Assembly (NCBI GenBank): GCA_019359275.1
Contig: JAHHHP010000019.1
Coordinates: 18,481-82,480, forward strand
Direction of reading: 5' to 3'
Source of the DNA: Myxacorys chilensis ATA2-1-KO14
GTDB lineage: Bacteria; Cyanobacteriota; Cyanobacteriia; Leptolyngbyales; Leptolyngbyaceae
Length of the DNA: 64,000 bases
The translations under genes were made by a program, and so were the position numbers. Shown piece by piece: positions 16,199-25,525 of the stretch (position 1 is the stretch's first letter; each line of letters starts with the position of its first letter). The notes under the pieces were generated by a model. It ran no database searches. It was given only the letters and a program-made list of their open reading frames with translations, and was not told the DNA's origin.

Positions 16199-17485
16199 AT
16201 GACTAAAAAGACGGGTTCAGCCCAAGACTTGTATGCTCGTTGTCTGTCGCTGCTAATTTATCGGGAGGTGTTTCATGATGAAGTCGGGCAAGCGTTTCTA
16301 GCGTTGCTAAAAGCGGCCTCGCAGCAAGACCAGCTAGAGGTTGTTCAAGCGTATGGCAATTGGTTTTCTGCGATCGCTCACACGGGTCAAGGCTGGCAAG
16401 ATTATTTGCTCAATCGAATGGTAAGTGTCGCAAATGCGTTTAGTCGAACCATTCAAACCACACCTCCAGAAGCGTTGCCGCCCGCTTTGGTTGATGCGAT
16501 CGCGCATGATCTGCGAATTTTGCAACAAATCTATCAGTGTTCGACGGCTCAAATGGCGCAATGGGTCAGCGATCAGACGCCTGCTTGGTCGGATCATCTC
16601 CTCTACCCAAAAGCTTCACGGCAGAGGAGAATTGTTCAATTTAGCACTGACTTAGAGTTGCTGATTGATTGGGCGGCCGCCATTCCTGACTTGGCAGAGT
16701 TTTATCAGACCTTTGGAACGGGAATGGTGGCTCAGTACTCGGCGTTTCGATGGCAGAACGGGCAATTGAACGCGATCGCGCATCCTGATCCTCTCTTGAT
16801 TGATTCTCTCGTTGGCTACGAAACTCAGCGAGATACGCTGGTCAAAAACACAGAATTTCTATTGGCTGGGTTGCCTGCGCTACATATTCTGCTATATGGA
16901 AGCCGTGGATCAGGGAAATCATCGCTTGTGAAGTCGTTGCTACACCAGTATGACAACCTGCGGTTGATCGAAGTTGGCAAATCTGAACTGAAGGATTTGT
17001 CGATGATCGTCGAGCAGTTGCGCAATTTGCCTCAGAAATTTATTATCTTCGTCGATGACTTATCGTTTGAAGAAGATAACGACGCCTATAAAGCGCTAAA
17101 AGTTGTATTAGAGGGCAACCTCACCGCAAGACCTCAGAATGTCGTGGTGTATGCCACTTCCAATCGCCGCCACTTGATTCGAGAATTTTTCGATGAGCGT
17201 CCTCGCCCTAAAGACGCCGATGAAATTCACCATTGGGATACAGTTCAGGAGAAATTGTCGTTTAGCGATCGCTTTGGGCTAACGCTCACCTTTGAACCTG
17301 CTGATCAAACCACTTATCTGAACATTGTTCGCCATCTGGCCGAGCAAGCCCAGGTTTTAATCAGTTCGGAAGAGTTAGAATTTCAGGCGTTGCAGTGGGC
17401 AACACGGCACAACGGGCGATCGGGGAGAACGGCTCGACAGTTTATTGACTTTCTCAAAGCAGATTTAACGCTGAGTCATTCCTAA
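16199..17485 (+). CDS. DUF815 AAA+ family ATPase
   Basis: 428 aa. N-terminal ~190 residues helical and family-specific; then the DUF815 P-loop module: SLVGYETQRDTLVKNTEFLL, Walker A ILLYGSRGSGKSSLVKSLL (~234-252), Walker B KFIIFVDDLSFEEDN (~281-295), sensor-like VVVYATSNRRHLIREF (~316-331) and C-terminal NGRSGRTARQFI. Role unknown; ATP binding is clear and hydrolysis likely. Start ATG 16 nt after the pseudo-protease stop; its TAA shares the A of the next gene's ATG, which indicates one operon. Confidence 0.9.
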   Translation: MTKKTGSAQDLYARCLSLLIYREVFHDEVGQAFLALLKAASQQDQLEVVQAYGNWFSAIAHTGQGWQDYLLNRMVSVANAFSRTIQTTPPEALPPALVDAIAHDLRILQQIYQCSTAQMAQWVSDQTPAWSDHLLYPKASRQRRIVQFSTDLELLIDWAAAIPDLAEFYQTFGTGMVAQYSAFRWQNGQLNAIAHPDPLLIDSLVGYETQRDTLVKNTEFLLAGLPALHILLYGSRGSGKSSLVKSLLHQYDNLRLIEVGKSELKDLSMIVEQLRNLPQKFIIFVDDLSFEEDNDAYKALKVVLEGNLTARPQNVVVYATSNRRHLIREFFDERPRPKDADEIHHWDTVQEKLSFSDRFGLTLTFEPADQTTYLNIVRHLAEQAQVLISSEELEFQALQWATRHNGRSGRTARQFIDFLKADLTLSHS

Positions 17486-17910
17486 TGTCTTTTACGTACC
17501 CTCGGACCATTCGATTTCAAGAAACCGATGCGGCAGGAGTCGTCTACTTTGCAAATCTGTTGTCGATTTGTCATGAAGCCTATGAAGCGTCTCTCATCGA
17601 GTCAGGCATTGAGGCGCGACGATTTTTTGGCAAAAGTGAAGTGGCTGTGCCAATTGTTCATGCCAATGTAGATTTTCTAAAGCCGATGTACTGCGGCGAT
17701 CGCATCTCACTCCAACTCACGCCTACTCAGATCAATGATTCCACGTTTGAAATTCGGTATAACGTGTTCTTCGCGGCTTCAGAATTGAATGAGAATCGTC
17801 TCGTGAGTAAAGCTCTAACGCGGCATGTTTGTATCGATCCCCAAACCAAAACTCGAAAAGCCCTTTCCTCTGAGCTTTTAAACTGGTTAGAGCAGACACG
17901 TTCTCAATAG
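17485..17910 (+). CDS. menI: 1,4-dihydroxy-2-naphthoyl-CoA thioesterase (hotdog fold)
   Basis: 141 aa hotdog-fold acyl-CoA thioesterase of the cyanobacterial/plastid DHNA-CoA hydrolase group (Synechocystis Slr0204 type), which releases 1,4-dihydroxy-2-naphthoate for phylloquinone. Seen: RTIRFQETDAAGVVYFANLL (~6-25; the active-site Asp is in the ETDAAGVVYF element), CHEAYEASLIESG, VPIVHANVDFLKPMYCGD (~52-69). Start ATG overlaps the ATPase stop (TAATG). Symbol given by analogy; a general 4-hydroxybenzoyl-CoA-type thioesterase is the alternative. Confidence 0.82.
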   Translation: MSFTYPRTIRFQETDAAGVVYFANLLSICHEAYEASLIESGIEARRFFGKSEVAVPIVHANVDFLKPMYCGDRISLQLTPTQINDSTFEIRYNVFFAASELNENRLVSKALTRHVCIDPQTKTRKALSSELLNWLEQTRSQ

Positions 17911-17939
17911 ACTAGTCCTCAACAGACTTTAGAGAAGGA

Positions 17940-18605
17940 TCAGCCGATCGATTTGGAAGTTACGGGTCTTTGTGCCTGATCTAAAACGGTTCCGACTAGA
18001 CACGCGCTTGAAAGATTTACTCCTTCAAGATTCGCGTCTTGTAACTCAGCACAGAGAAGATTTGCGCCTGCCAAGTTTGCGCCTGCCAAGTTTGCGCCTT
18101 GCAAATCGGCTTCCTCCAAATTAGCTTCACTCAGCACTGCGCCTTGTAAATCGGCTTGGGATAAATTTGCGCCGTGGAGGTTGACACCAGTTAGATTTGC
18201 TCCGCGCAAGTCGGCTCCGCGCAAGTCAACCCCTTGAAGACTAACGCCAATCAGGTTCGCGCCGCTTAAAAATGCACCCGCTAAGGTTGCACGGGTCAAG
18301 CGGGCACGCATGAGATTTGCACCTCGTAAGTTACTGCCGCGCAGGTCTGCTTCAGTCAGGTTCGCTTGCATGAGATTTGCACCAATCAGGGAGGATCGCA
18401 GGTCAGCCCCAACACATTGACAGCCAATGAGGTTAGACCCCTCGAGCGAAGCTCCTGATAATTTTGCGCCCGATAAATCTGCGCCCGATAGCCTAGCACC
18501 CGCGAAATTAACGCCAGTGAGATCAGCGTTCGATAAATCCTCATCCTGTAAGTCTGCGCCTGCTAACTGTCTGAGCTTACCTGAGCGAATTGCTTGGAGA
18601 TCCAT
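17940..18605 (-). CDS. Pentapeptide-repeat protein
   Basis: 221 aa consisting almost wholly of A(D/N)LxG-type pentapeptides (e.g. NADLTGVNFAGARLSGADLS), from about residue 15 to 205, forming a right-handed quadrilateral beta helix. Short N-terminal cap MDLQAIRSGKLRQLAGADLQ and C-terminal tail DQAQRPVTSKSIG. No signal peptide or membrane segment, so cytoplasmic. Function unknown, as for most of the many cyanobacterial pentapeptide proteins. Convergent with the thioesterase operon. Confidence 0.9.
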   Translation of the reverse strand: MDLQAIRSGKLRQLAGADLQDEDLSNADLTGVNFAGARLSGADLSGAKLSGASLEGSNLIGCQCVGADLRSSLIGANLMQANLTEADLRGSNLRGANLMRARLTRATLAGAFLSGANLIGVSLQGVDLRGADLRGANLTGVNLHGANLSQADLQGAVLSEANLEEADLQGANLAGANLAGANLLCAELQDANLEGVNLSSACLVGTVLDQAQRPVTSKSIG

Positions 18606-18648
18606 AAATCATTGAGGGTGAAGGGTTGAGAAGGGGAATGGGTGAGGG

Positions 18649-20052
18649 TTAGGACACGACCTGAGTTGCATCTAAACTGGCTAAGTCCAGCAAATCGTCA
18701 TTGGAATGGGAATCTAGCAGCCACATGCCCGCCGCAATTTTTGGCAGATTGACAGAAAGATTCATCCCTTGTTGCATCGCGCTGACCAGTAGCGACAGCG
18801 CTTCAACGAGCTTTGGATCCCAGCGATCGCTCGCTTCGGCTTGACAAGCCGCAAACGCATCGGACAACGCTGCTTCAGGGCGAGCATGATCTTCGCTTGA
18901 GCGAGCATCCGCGACCCGTTGCTGAAATGCTACTAACAGCCCTAAAATTCTGGACTCTAACGGAATTTCGTCTCCCGCAAGTCCAGCAGGCAGTCCCTGA
19001 CCGTTCCACCATTCCGACTCGTGAGTAATAATGGTTGCGATCGCTTTCAGTCGCTGCATGGTTCGCAGAATTTGCGCTCCCGGCACGATCGGGCAACAAG
19101 GCGCAGGCTGGTCGTCAGAATAATGACCAAAACTCCCTGGACTAAGAACGCTATCAGATTGCAAGAAGCCCAACCGATGCAATAGCCCCGCTAACCGCAG
19201 TCGATTCATCTGCCACACGGGAAGATCCAATACCTGTCCCATCGCCTCGGCGAGGGTCGCGACTTCGGCGGCGGCCATTGGATTGCTGATGTCGGTTTGG
19301 TCGATTAGCTGCGCCAATCTCAAAAAGGCTTGAAGCTCATTTGAGACTAAGTTGTTATCTAATCCTTCCTGATAGCGATCGAGATGCTGTTGACCCGTTT
19401 GCAGATAATCGACAACTTTAGAGACAGCAGTATAGACTTCGTCGCGATCGCGCGTTTGAGCTTCCGCGGTAATGGCCTTCACCTGTGACCGCAACGAGTT
19501 GGCTAGGTCGGAGTTGTAGGAATCAATGTGAGCGATCGCAATCTCGACCGTTTCCCGAACCAGTTCTGCCTCAAACGTCCAGAACCCGTAAAACTTACGC
19601 TCTAAATCGTCGTCGGGCACTCCCTGAGCGCCGTAATCTTCCTCGGAAATCTCCTGACAGAGCACCATTGCGGTATAGGTTGGCCCAAAGATGATCAGAT
19701 GCCATTCTTGCGCGACTGGATCGCTCTTTTCTAGCGCAACCAAATCCACATTCGCTTTTTGGCTGGTCGGATGTTCAGCAAAGCCCGTATCAGGCGATGC
19801 CAAAATCGCGACGTGCTGAGCCTGATCGGCGAGTTCGGCATAGCGATCAGCTTCTTCGAGATACCATTTCCCTCGCTGAAAGGCGGTGACTACAAGCGGC
19901 GCACTACTGCACGTCAGAATGCAGTCCTCAAGGGCATGACACAGCGAAACAAGTGTATTTTTGTAATACACCCCAAAATTTAAGGGACGCTTCCCTCCGT
20001 GTTCGGGCTGGTGAGCGAGTTTCAGATCTTGCAGAATTGAGCCTTCCAACAT
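18649..20052 (-). CDS. DICT sensory domain protein with a degenerate HD-GYP-like domain
   Basis: 467 aa. N-terminal ~175 residues fit the cyanobacterial DICT domain (GKRPLNFGVYYKNTLVSLCH ~20-39; PLVVTAFQRGKWYLEEADRY; LIIFGPTYTAMVLCQEIS), associated with light or second-messenger signalling. Central helices (~185-250). C-terminal part resembles an HD-GYP phosphodiesterase: LRLAGLLHRLGFLQ (~290) where LxHDIGK is expected, and HESEWWNGQGLPAGLAGDEI (~355-374) where HHE-x2-DGxGYP is expected. The HD pair and GYP are altered, so phosphodiesterase activity is doubtful. No receiver or GGDEF domain. Confidence 0.75.
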   Translation of the reverse strand: MLEGSILQDLKLAHQPEHGGKRPLNFGVYYKNTLVSLCHALEDCILTCSSAPLVVTAFQRGKWYLEEADRYAELADQAQHVAILASPDTGFAEHPTSQKANVDLVALEKSDPVAQEWHLIIFGPTYTAMVLCQEISEEDYGAQGVPDDDLERKFYGFWTFEAELVRETVEIAIAHIDSYNSDLANSLRSQVKAITAEAQTRDRDEVYTAVSKVVDYLQTGQQHLDRYQEGLDNNLVSNELQAFLRLAQLIDQTDISNPMAAAEVATLAEAMGQVLDLPVWQMNRLRLAGLLHRLGFLQSDSVLSPGSFGHYSDDQPAPCCPIVPGAQILRTMQRLKAIATIITHESEWWNGQGLPAGLAGDEIPLESRILGLLVAFQQRVADARSSEDHARPEAALSDAFAACQAEASDRWDPKLVEALSLLVSAMQQGMNLSVNLPKIAAGMWLLDSHSNDDLLDLASLDATQVVS

Positions 20053-20103
20053 AAGAGCGATATAGGTAAGAGTTCAAAACGGAAATCTTGGGTCTTGCTA
20101 AAT

Positions 20104-21669
20104 TTAACTGGCACCGACGAGTTCAGCTTTTGCGATCGGCGCAGTTAAGGCTTCTTCTAAATCAGCTTGCCCTAGTTTTGCTTCTAGAATGCTCATCACT
20201 TCGCGCCCAAAATCGTTGGGGTTGCGTTGCCAAGCTTCTAGGCAAACTCGCCCAAAAAAGGAGCCTAGCGGTTCTGGATTCCACAGCAGTTTTCTGACCG
20301 TCCACGGTTTTACGTTCATCGGGTCGTATCCGGGCTGAAGAATATCGTTTTTGAAAGCATACTCTTCCAGATGCGTGTGGGGCTGCAATCCGATGAAGAA
20401 AATGGCAGGCTCTACTTTATCTGCCCCAAAAATGCGCTCTAGCTCACGGTGGTAAGCGATCGTTTGACGAATAGTTTCCGGTCGCTCATCAATCACGTTA
20501 AACGAATAGTTCACCGATACCACATCATTAAATCCAGCCGCCTTCAAGTCGCGACAGTTCTCTAAAACTGTCCGCAGATTGTACCCCATCCGCATTTTGC
20601 GGACAAGCTCTTGGGAACCGCTCGTGATACCGATTTCAAAGTAGTTCATCCCGGTCTTGACCATCAGATCGCACAGTTCTGGCGTCAGATTGTCAGCGCG
20701 AATATAGGCTGCCCAATGAATATCCTTCATTCCTGCATCTAGAACCTTTTGCAGTAGTTCTACTGCGTCGTCAATATATCGTTTCGCTGGAATAAATTGA
20801 GCGTCTGTAAACCAAAAATTCCGAATGCCGCGATCGTAGAGTTGCTGCATTTCCTTCACGACTTCATCGGCGGGGTTAATCCGCACTTGCTTGCCTTCAA
20901 TGACGGTGTAGATGCAGTAGCAGCAGTTGTGCGGACAGCCGCGTTTTGTCTGAACCCCAATGTAAAAGTCTTCCGACTGAAAGTAGTACTCGAAGTCCCT
21001 CCAGATCGACTGGATGTAATTGTAGTCGCAGGCGCTTTTCTCAATCGGAGTCGGAAACTCGTGAATCATGCGATCGCGCGGTTTCGTCTCACCCACAACA
21101 TAGCAGCGCTCATCTAGAAAACTTTGTCCCCGCAGCAGCTTCTCTAGCAGCGTCTCCCCTTCACCCACTGAAACGATCGTGCCTTTAGGCAGCGTTCTGC
21201 TAATTTGCTCATAGAACACACTAACTGCACCGCCGCCCACAACGACTCGCGCTTCAGGACGGTAGCGCTTGGCTCGCTTAACGCCCCGCTTAATCAAGCC
21301 TAGATTCCGCCATAGTTCTCCGTAGTACCCTGACGCAATGCGAAGCAAACCCAGTGCCCCTCGAATTTTGAGCAGAGGATTACGAGCGTAATAATACTCA
21401 AACGTATACTGAAGCGGATTTCCACCCCGACCACCGACTGGCGCATAGATTTGAATATCTCGCCAAGAGTAAACCAGCAGCGTCGGCTTAAAGTCATCAA
21501 TACAGGCATCGAGTGCCGAGGCATAATCTAACGGCGGAATTGTGCCCAAATCAAGGATTTGCTGCGCGACGTTTGGAAACTGTTTATGAACGTGGTCGGC
21601 AAGATAAACTGCGCCAATTGGGAAGATGGGGTTGCAGGGCAGGCGAACGTAGAGAATCCGAGTTTCCAT
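20104..21669 (-). CDS. B12-binding-type radical SAM protein, photosystem II acclimation group (tentative)
   Basis: 521 aa from ATG 21669 (METRILYVRLPCNPIFPIGA); a TTG 12 codons upstream is less likely. N-terminal ~200 residues are the cobalamin-binding-like Rossmann region; the radical SAM core begins at QTKRGCPHNCCYCIYT (CxxxCxxC, ~235-250) for the 4Fe-4S cluster, followed by IRNFWFTDAQF and YFEIGITSGSQELVRKMRMG. Matches a cyanobacterial family annotated as involved in photosystem II high-light acclimation; I recall that name but cannot confirm it. Substrate unknown. Only 51 nt separate it from the DICT gene, so co-transcription is possible. Confidence 0.8.
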   Translation of the reverse strand: METRILYVRLPCNPIFPIGAVYLADHVHKQFPNVAQQILDLGTIPPLDYASALDACIDDFKPTLLVYSWRDIQIYAPVGGRGGNPLQYTFEYYYARNPLLKIRGALGLLRIASGYYGELWRNLGLIKRGVKRAKRYRPEARVVVGGGAVSVFYEQISRTLPKGTIVSVGEGETLLEKLLRGQSFLDERCYVVGETKPRDRMIHEFPTPIEKSACDYNYIQSIWRDFEYYFQSEDFYIGVQTKRGCPHNCCYCIYTVIEGKQVRINPADEVVKEMQQLYDRGIRNFWFTDAQFIPAKRYIDDAVELLQKVLDAGMKDIHWAAYIRADNLTPELCDLMVKTGMNYFEIGITSGSQELVRKMRMGYNLRTVLENCRDLKAAGFNDVVSVNYSFNVIDERPETIRQTIAYHRELERIFGADKVEPAIFFIGLQPHTHLEEYAFKNDILQPGYDPMNVKPWTVRKLLWNPEPLGSFFGRVCLEAWQRNPNDFGREVMSILEAKLGQADLEEALTAPIAKAELVGAS

Positions 21670-22165
21670 GACAGCGTTACCAAATAAAAATGCTTGCGTC
21701 TCCAAACCGCCTAACCTTGGATCGGCAGTTGTAAAGCCCGCTTGTATCTCACGATTCTGAAAGCTTTTTCACATAACTTTACGATATCATTCACACCAGA
21801 ACTCTGCATCGTTTTTTGGGAAACTTGCGACTTTGGAGGTCGAATTTAGTAGGTGGAGGTCTTTTGCGCCTGACGTGCAAGGTGTGCCGTTCATTGCTTT
21901 TTTAGCGTTCTAGGCCTCAATAAAGTGCTTTTCTGGGCGGCTTGCACCAAATGTAAACAGAAAGATACATTAGTTAATGCACGAATTCTTAATCTAAATA
22001 AACAGAAATCTATCCTTCGATAGGACAAGGCGTACGGCTCTATCCTGAGAAAGATTTTTGAATAGGAAAATCGGTTGGTAATCGTGTTTACAGTTGTCCA
22101 AAATCCCAGAGTGTTAGTGTTCGATTACTAAACTCACTCCATACACAAAAGGTGTCATTTTGATC
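21670..22165. other. Divergent intergenic region, no gene seen
   Basis: About 500 bp between the radical SAM gene (minus) and the DUF1830 gene (plus). AT-rich in its second half. I see no RNA gene, strong hairpin or credible ORF. Confidence 0.55.
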
Positions 22166-22477
22166 ATGGCTCAGATTCTTGACCCAATTCCTTCTGATAG
22201 CTCGGATTACGTGGTCTGTTGCTATGTAAATGCAACGAGCCAAATTCAGATCGCTCGAATTACAAATATCGCAAACTGGTATTTCGAGCGAGTTGTTTTT
22301 CCGGGGCAACGGCTGATGTTTGAAGCCCTGCCTGAAGCTCATCTAGAGATTCACTCCGGTATGATGGCAAGTGCGATTCTGTCTGATACCATTCCATGCT
22401 CGACCTTGTGTTTGCAAAGCGTTCAAGAGATTGAGGCTGAAGCAGCGTCTTCTACTGTCTTAAGCTCTGCTGAGTAA
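22166..22477 (+). CDS. DUF1830 protein
   Basis: 103 aa from ATG 22166 (MAQILDPIPSDSSDYVVCCY). The pattern CCYVNATSQIQIARITNIANWYFERVVFPG (quoted in parts: CCYVNATSQIQIARIT, NWYFERVVFPGQRL) followed by LMFEALPEAHLEIHS matches DUF1830, a small cyanobacterial family of unknown function. Soluble, no signal peptide. A TTG two codons upstream is an alternative start. The downstream terminator lies 140 nt beyond the stop. Confidence 0.85.
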   Translation: MAQILDPIPSDSSDYVVCCYVNATSQIQIARITNIANWYFERVVFPGQRLMFEALPEAHLEIHSGMMASAILSDTIPCSTLCLQSVQEIEAEAASSTVLSSAE

Positions 22478-22617
22478 CGCATAGTTTTGAGCCGAAAATA
22501 CTAAGAAAAAATAAATAAAACGCTTGATATTACCGCGAAATGATTTAGTGCAAAAGCATCTGTTTCTGTCGCAACAAAAGCATCCAAGCCATGTATAAAG
22601 AACAAGTGTTAAGGGTG

Positions 22618-22654
22618 AAGAGCAGCCACGAGGGGAAAGTTGCTGCTCTTTTTT
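22618..22654 (+). terminator. Rho-independent terminator (plus strand)
   Basis: Perfect 9-bp stem AAGAGCAGC / GCTGCTCTT (22618-22626 with 22642-22650) followed by T at 22649-22654. It lies 140 nt after the DUF1830 stop and just before the DUF4079 gene. Confidence 0.85.
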
Positions 22655-22694
22655 CTAAAACACTAAAATAAGGCTTTGCTTTGGGATTAACATT

Positions 22695-23120
22695 TTGGAC
22701 TTGCCATCATTTCTTTGGCTGTGGAAAATTGCGGCTTGGGCCATGGGACTCGCGATCGCAGCCTACCTTCTTCAAGCGGTCACCGGATTCAGCTTTCTTA
22801 TCTTCCGTCCGTCTATTCAGCCCCAGTGGCTACGCCCGCTACATGTTGTCACCGGTGTTGCGATCGCACTGCTGATTTTGGTGCTGCTCGCAATTGGCGT
22901 TGTTGGTACATTAGGGCACTACGGCAGCTTAGGGCATTCGTCTCACTTGTTCTCAGGCTTAACCGTGGTTGAACTGGTCTTTCTATCGGCTTGGAGTGCT
23001 GCCCAAATTCGCACTCGTCCGTGGGCGCGATCCGTTCATCTCATCGCGAATGTTCTGCTCTGCATTGGCTTAGTCTGGGCGTCGATCACCGGTTGGGAAG
23101 TGGTTCAGAAGTACCTCTAG
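22695..23120 (+). CDS. DUF4079 family membrane protein
   Basis: 141 aa with four predicted membrane helices (LWKIAAWAMGLAIAAYLLQA; VVTGVAIALLILVLLAIGVV; SGLTVVELVFLSAWSAAQI; VHLIANVLLCIGLVWASITG). His residues in LRPLHVVTG and VHLIANV suggest a haem-binding cytochrome-b561-like bundle, as proposed for DUF4079. The start is uncertain: TTG 22695 gives the full first helix, whereas the first ATG (22743, MGLAIAAY) would cut into it. Overlaps convergent nadB by 4 nt. Confidence 0.72.
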   Translation: MDLPSFLWLWKIAAWAMGLAIAAYLLQAVTGFSFLIFRPSIQPQWLRPLHVVTGVAIALLILVLLAIGVVGTLGHYGSLGHSSHLFSGLTVVELVFLSAWSAAQIRTRPWARSVHLIANVLLCIGLVWASITGWEVVQKYL

Positions 23121-24787
23121 AAAATTTCTGAAGTAACAGACGACGTTCGCCAAGATCCAAATTGGACGATCGTATGCACTTGCCACTCTGAAATGGTGTC
23201 AGGATAGTCTGATCGATAATGCCCGCCTCGGCTTTCGGTGCGGAACTTTGCGCTTCTCAGAATTAAATCTGCAATTTCTAATAAGTTGTGCAGCTCACCC
23301 CAATCACGGCAGATCTGATCCGCATCGGGCACCTCGAACCGAAAAGAGTGATGCGGAGTGAGATTGAGTAAAGTTTGACTCAGAGCAAGGGCGCGAAAGT
23401 CAGTTTGCCAAGCCTGAACTTGCGCGATCGCAGCGTCTAAGTTTTTTTCATCACGACAAATTCCGGCCCCTTGCCATACGACGCGCGGCAACTCTAGCCG
23501 CATCGCCTGAATTTTCTCAAGGTCAGAGGATTTTGGCGGTTGAACCGATTCATCGCAGGACTGATCGCCTAGTTCAGGCAAGTCTTCCAACGCTAGTTGA
23601 GCAAATTGCGCGCCAAATACCAAGCATTCCAACAGTGAATTACTCGCCAGCCGATTCGCGCCATGCACTCCGGTACTTGCCGTTTCACCAACCGCGTATA
23701 GCCGAGCGATCGACGTTTGATTGGTCAAATCGGCATTGATACCGCCCATCCAGTAGTGTGCTGCCGGAGCTACTGGAATCGGGTCTTGAAAGACATCGAT
23801 GCCCCAGCGTTGACACATCCCAATAATATTGGGGAAACGGTGCTGAATCGTTTTGGCTGGAATCGGACGCAAATCTAACCAAACATTTGCCGACGCTGGA
23901 TCGGGTTCTGTCTTCTGCAAATGGCTAAAGATGGCACGACTGACTACATCTCTAGGCGCTAGCTCTCCAGCAGGATGATAATCAAACGCAAAGCGATGTC
24001 CGACGCGATCAACGAGATGCGCTCCTTCGCCTCGAACGGCTTCACTAATGAGAAACCGAGGCGCACTGGGTTGAGTAAGTGCCGTTGGGTGAAATTGAAC
24101 AAATTCTAAATCGCGGAGAATGGCTCCGGCCCGATGAGCGATCGCTACCCCATCGCCCGTACTAACCGCAGGATTGGTCGTTTGTGCGAACACCTGTCCG
24201 CCGCCGCCTGTCGCAAGAATGACAGCCCGCGATCGCACCCAGTGCAGCCGTTCTCCATAGAACACGCTCACCCCCTGACACACCTGACCGTCTAGCCACA
24301 GATCCAGCACAAACGCTTGCGATAAAACCTGAATGTTTTTCCGGCTAAGAACCTGTTCGGCAAGCCGACTCACCACCGCTCGACCTGTAGTATCTGCCGC
24401 ATGGAGCACTCGGCGGCGCGAATGCGCAGCTTCTAGCGTCAAAGCCAGGTCAGGTCCACGCCGATCAAATCCCACGCCTAGAGCAACTAAGTCATGAATA
24501 CACTCCGACGCGTTCTCCACCAAAAACTTCACCGCATCATAGTCACACAGTCCAACCCCTGCTTTCAGCGTGTCTTGAACATGCAATTCCGTTGAGTCTT
24601 GAGGATCGATGACCGCCGCAATGCCGCCTTGTGCCCAATCGCTAGCAGATCGAGATACTTCATCTTTCGTAATTAACCCGACTCGATACTGTTGCGGCAA
24701 ACACAGTGCGGTGTAAAGCCCAGCCGCACCCGCTCCTACGACAAGAACATCAAACTGAGGAAGGGAGTTCACAGGAGAGACCGTCAT
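23117..24787 (-). CDS. nadB: L-aspartate oxidase
   Basis: 556 aa flavoprotein; oxidises L-aspartate to iminoaspartate, first step of NAD synthesis. FAD-binding VLVVGAGAAGLYTALCLPQ (~15-33), SASDWAQGGIAAVIDPQDS (~48-66), the RRRVLHAADTTGRAVVSRL stretch (~123-141), DLEFVQFHPTAL (~223-234), HYWMGGINADLTNQTSIARL (~345-364) and VGETASTGVHGANRLASNSL (~368-387). C-terminal helical domain complete. Length as expected (~530-560). Next to psbU but separated from it by a terminator. Confidence 0.95.
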   Translation of the reverse strand: MTVSPVNSLPQFDVLVVGAGAAGLYTALCLPQQYRVGLITKDEVSRSASDWAQGGIAAVIDPQDSTELHVQDTLKAGVGLCDYDAVKFLVENASECIHDLVALGVGFDRRGPDLALTLEAAHSRRRVLHAADTTGRAVVSRLAEQVLSRKNIQVLSQAFVLDLWLDGQVCQGVSVFYGERLHWVRSRAVILATGGGGQVFAQTTNPAVSTGDGVAIAHRAGAILRDLEFVQFHPTALTQPSAPRFLISEAVRGEGAHLVDRVGHRFAFDYHPAGELAPRDVVSRAIFSHLQKTEPDPASANVWLDLRPIPAKTIQHRFPNIIGMCQRWGIDVFQDPIPVAPAAHYWMGGINADLTNQTSIARLYAVGETASTGVHGANRLASNSLLECLVFGAQFAQLALEDLPELGDQSCDESVQPPKSSDLEKIQAMRLELPRVVWQGAGICRDEKNLDAAIAQVQAWQTDFRALALSQTLLNLTPHHSFRFEVPDADQICRDWGELHNLLEIADLILRSAKFRTESRGGHYRSDYPDTISEWQVHTIVQFGSWRTSSVTSEIF

Positions 24788-24803
24788 GTAAAGAATTAGA
24801 GAT

Positions 24804-24866
24804 AAAAAACGCTCCCCACGGTTGAGCCAGCATTGCGGCTTGGATCAAACCTTTAGATGGAGAGCG
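24804..24866 (-). terminator. Probable terminator after psbU (minus strand)
   Basis: Long hairpin on the minus strand: outer stem CGCTCCCC/GGAGAGCG (24810-24817 with 24859-24866, one mismatch) with an inner GGTTGAGCC/GGATCAAACC pairing, followed by six T (24809-24804). Located between the psbU stop and the nadB start. Confidence 0.65.
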
Positions 24867-24921
24867 AAAATTTACAGACGAAGAACACGTAATGTTTATT
24901 TAGTTCAGAATACCTAGCACC

Positions 24922-25362
24922 TTAACGGTATACACCGTTGTTAATGCGGTCTTGACCTTCAACTAGTTCCTTCGTAACTTCTGTGACGGTGAAATTGTCT
25001 AGATTGTCTTCCAAAACGGCTTTCTGTTGAGCCGTCAAACCAGGGATATCGAGAACATCTTCTACACTTTCGTAGGGAGCATTCTTAACGATCAGTCCTG
25101 CGATCGTTGGATACAAGCCCTTATACTGGCGGAAGTAGCGAACATTGGTGTTGTTCAGATCAAGCTTCCGTCCAAACGAGGTGGATAGTTTATCAGACAC
25201 CACATTTCTCAGTTCTTCGGCGGTTGGGGCTGCCAACAACGTCGAAGAGTGCAACATCACGCCAGGATGACCGAGATTTGCTGCCATTGCGCTCTGTGAA
25301 ACCCATCCTAAACAGCTAACCATTACCGCTAGAGTGGCAAAAAAGCGAATCAAACCTTTCAT
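24922..25362 (-). CDS. psbU: Photosystem II 12 kDa extrinsic protein PsbU
   Basis: 146 aa from ATG 25362 ([20 protein letters not shown]), chosen because AGGGAAA stands 6-12 nt before it. Signal peptide to about AMAANL (residue ~28) directs it to the thylakoid lumen, where PsbU binds the oxygen-evolving side of photosystem II and stabilises the Mn cluster. Mature part: [20 protein letters not shown] (~76-95), then the helix-hairpin-helix-like [20 protein letters not shown] (~100-119) and [20 protein letters not shown], all typical. Own terminator downstream. Confidence 0.95.
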   Translation of the reverse strand: MKGLIRFFATLAVMVSCLGWVSQSAMAANLGHPGVMLHSSTLLAAPTAEELRNVVSDKLSTSFGRKLDLNNTNVRYFRQYKGLYPTIAGLIVKNAPYESVEDVLDIPGLTAQQKAVLEDNLDNFTVTEVTKELVEGQDRINNGVYR

Positions 25363-25525
25363 GTTAATGTTTCCCTCCCAATTCAATCGAGCAAACGCGC
25401 TACACAGCTTTTATTAGAGACTAGCATTTTCGGGTTCCACTCGGATGAAGAAGTTCGGGAAATGCGGTAAGAGGGGAGCAAAGAGAATCACTGCTACGAG
25501 TTGTACGATCGCTCACCAGAATGCA

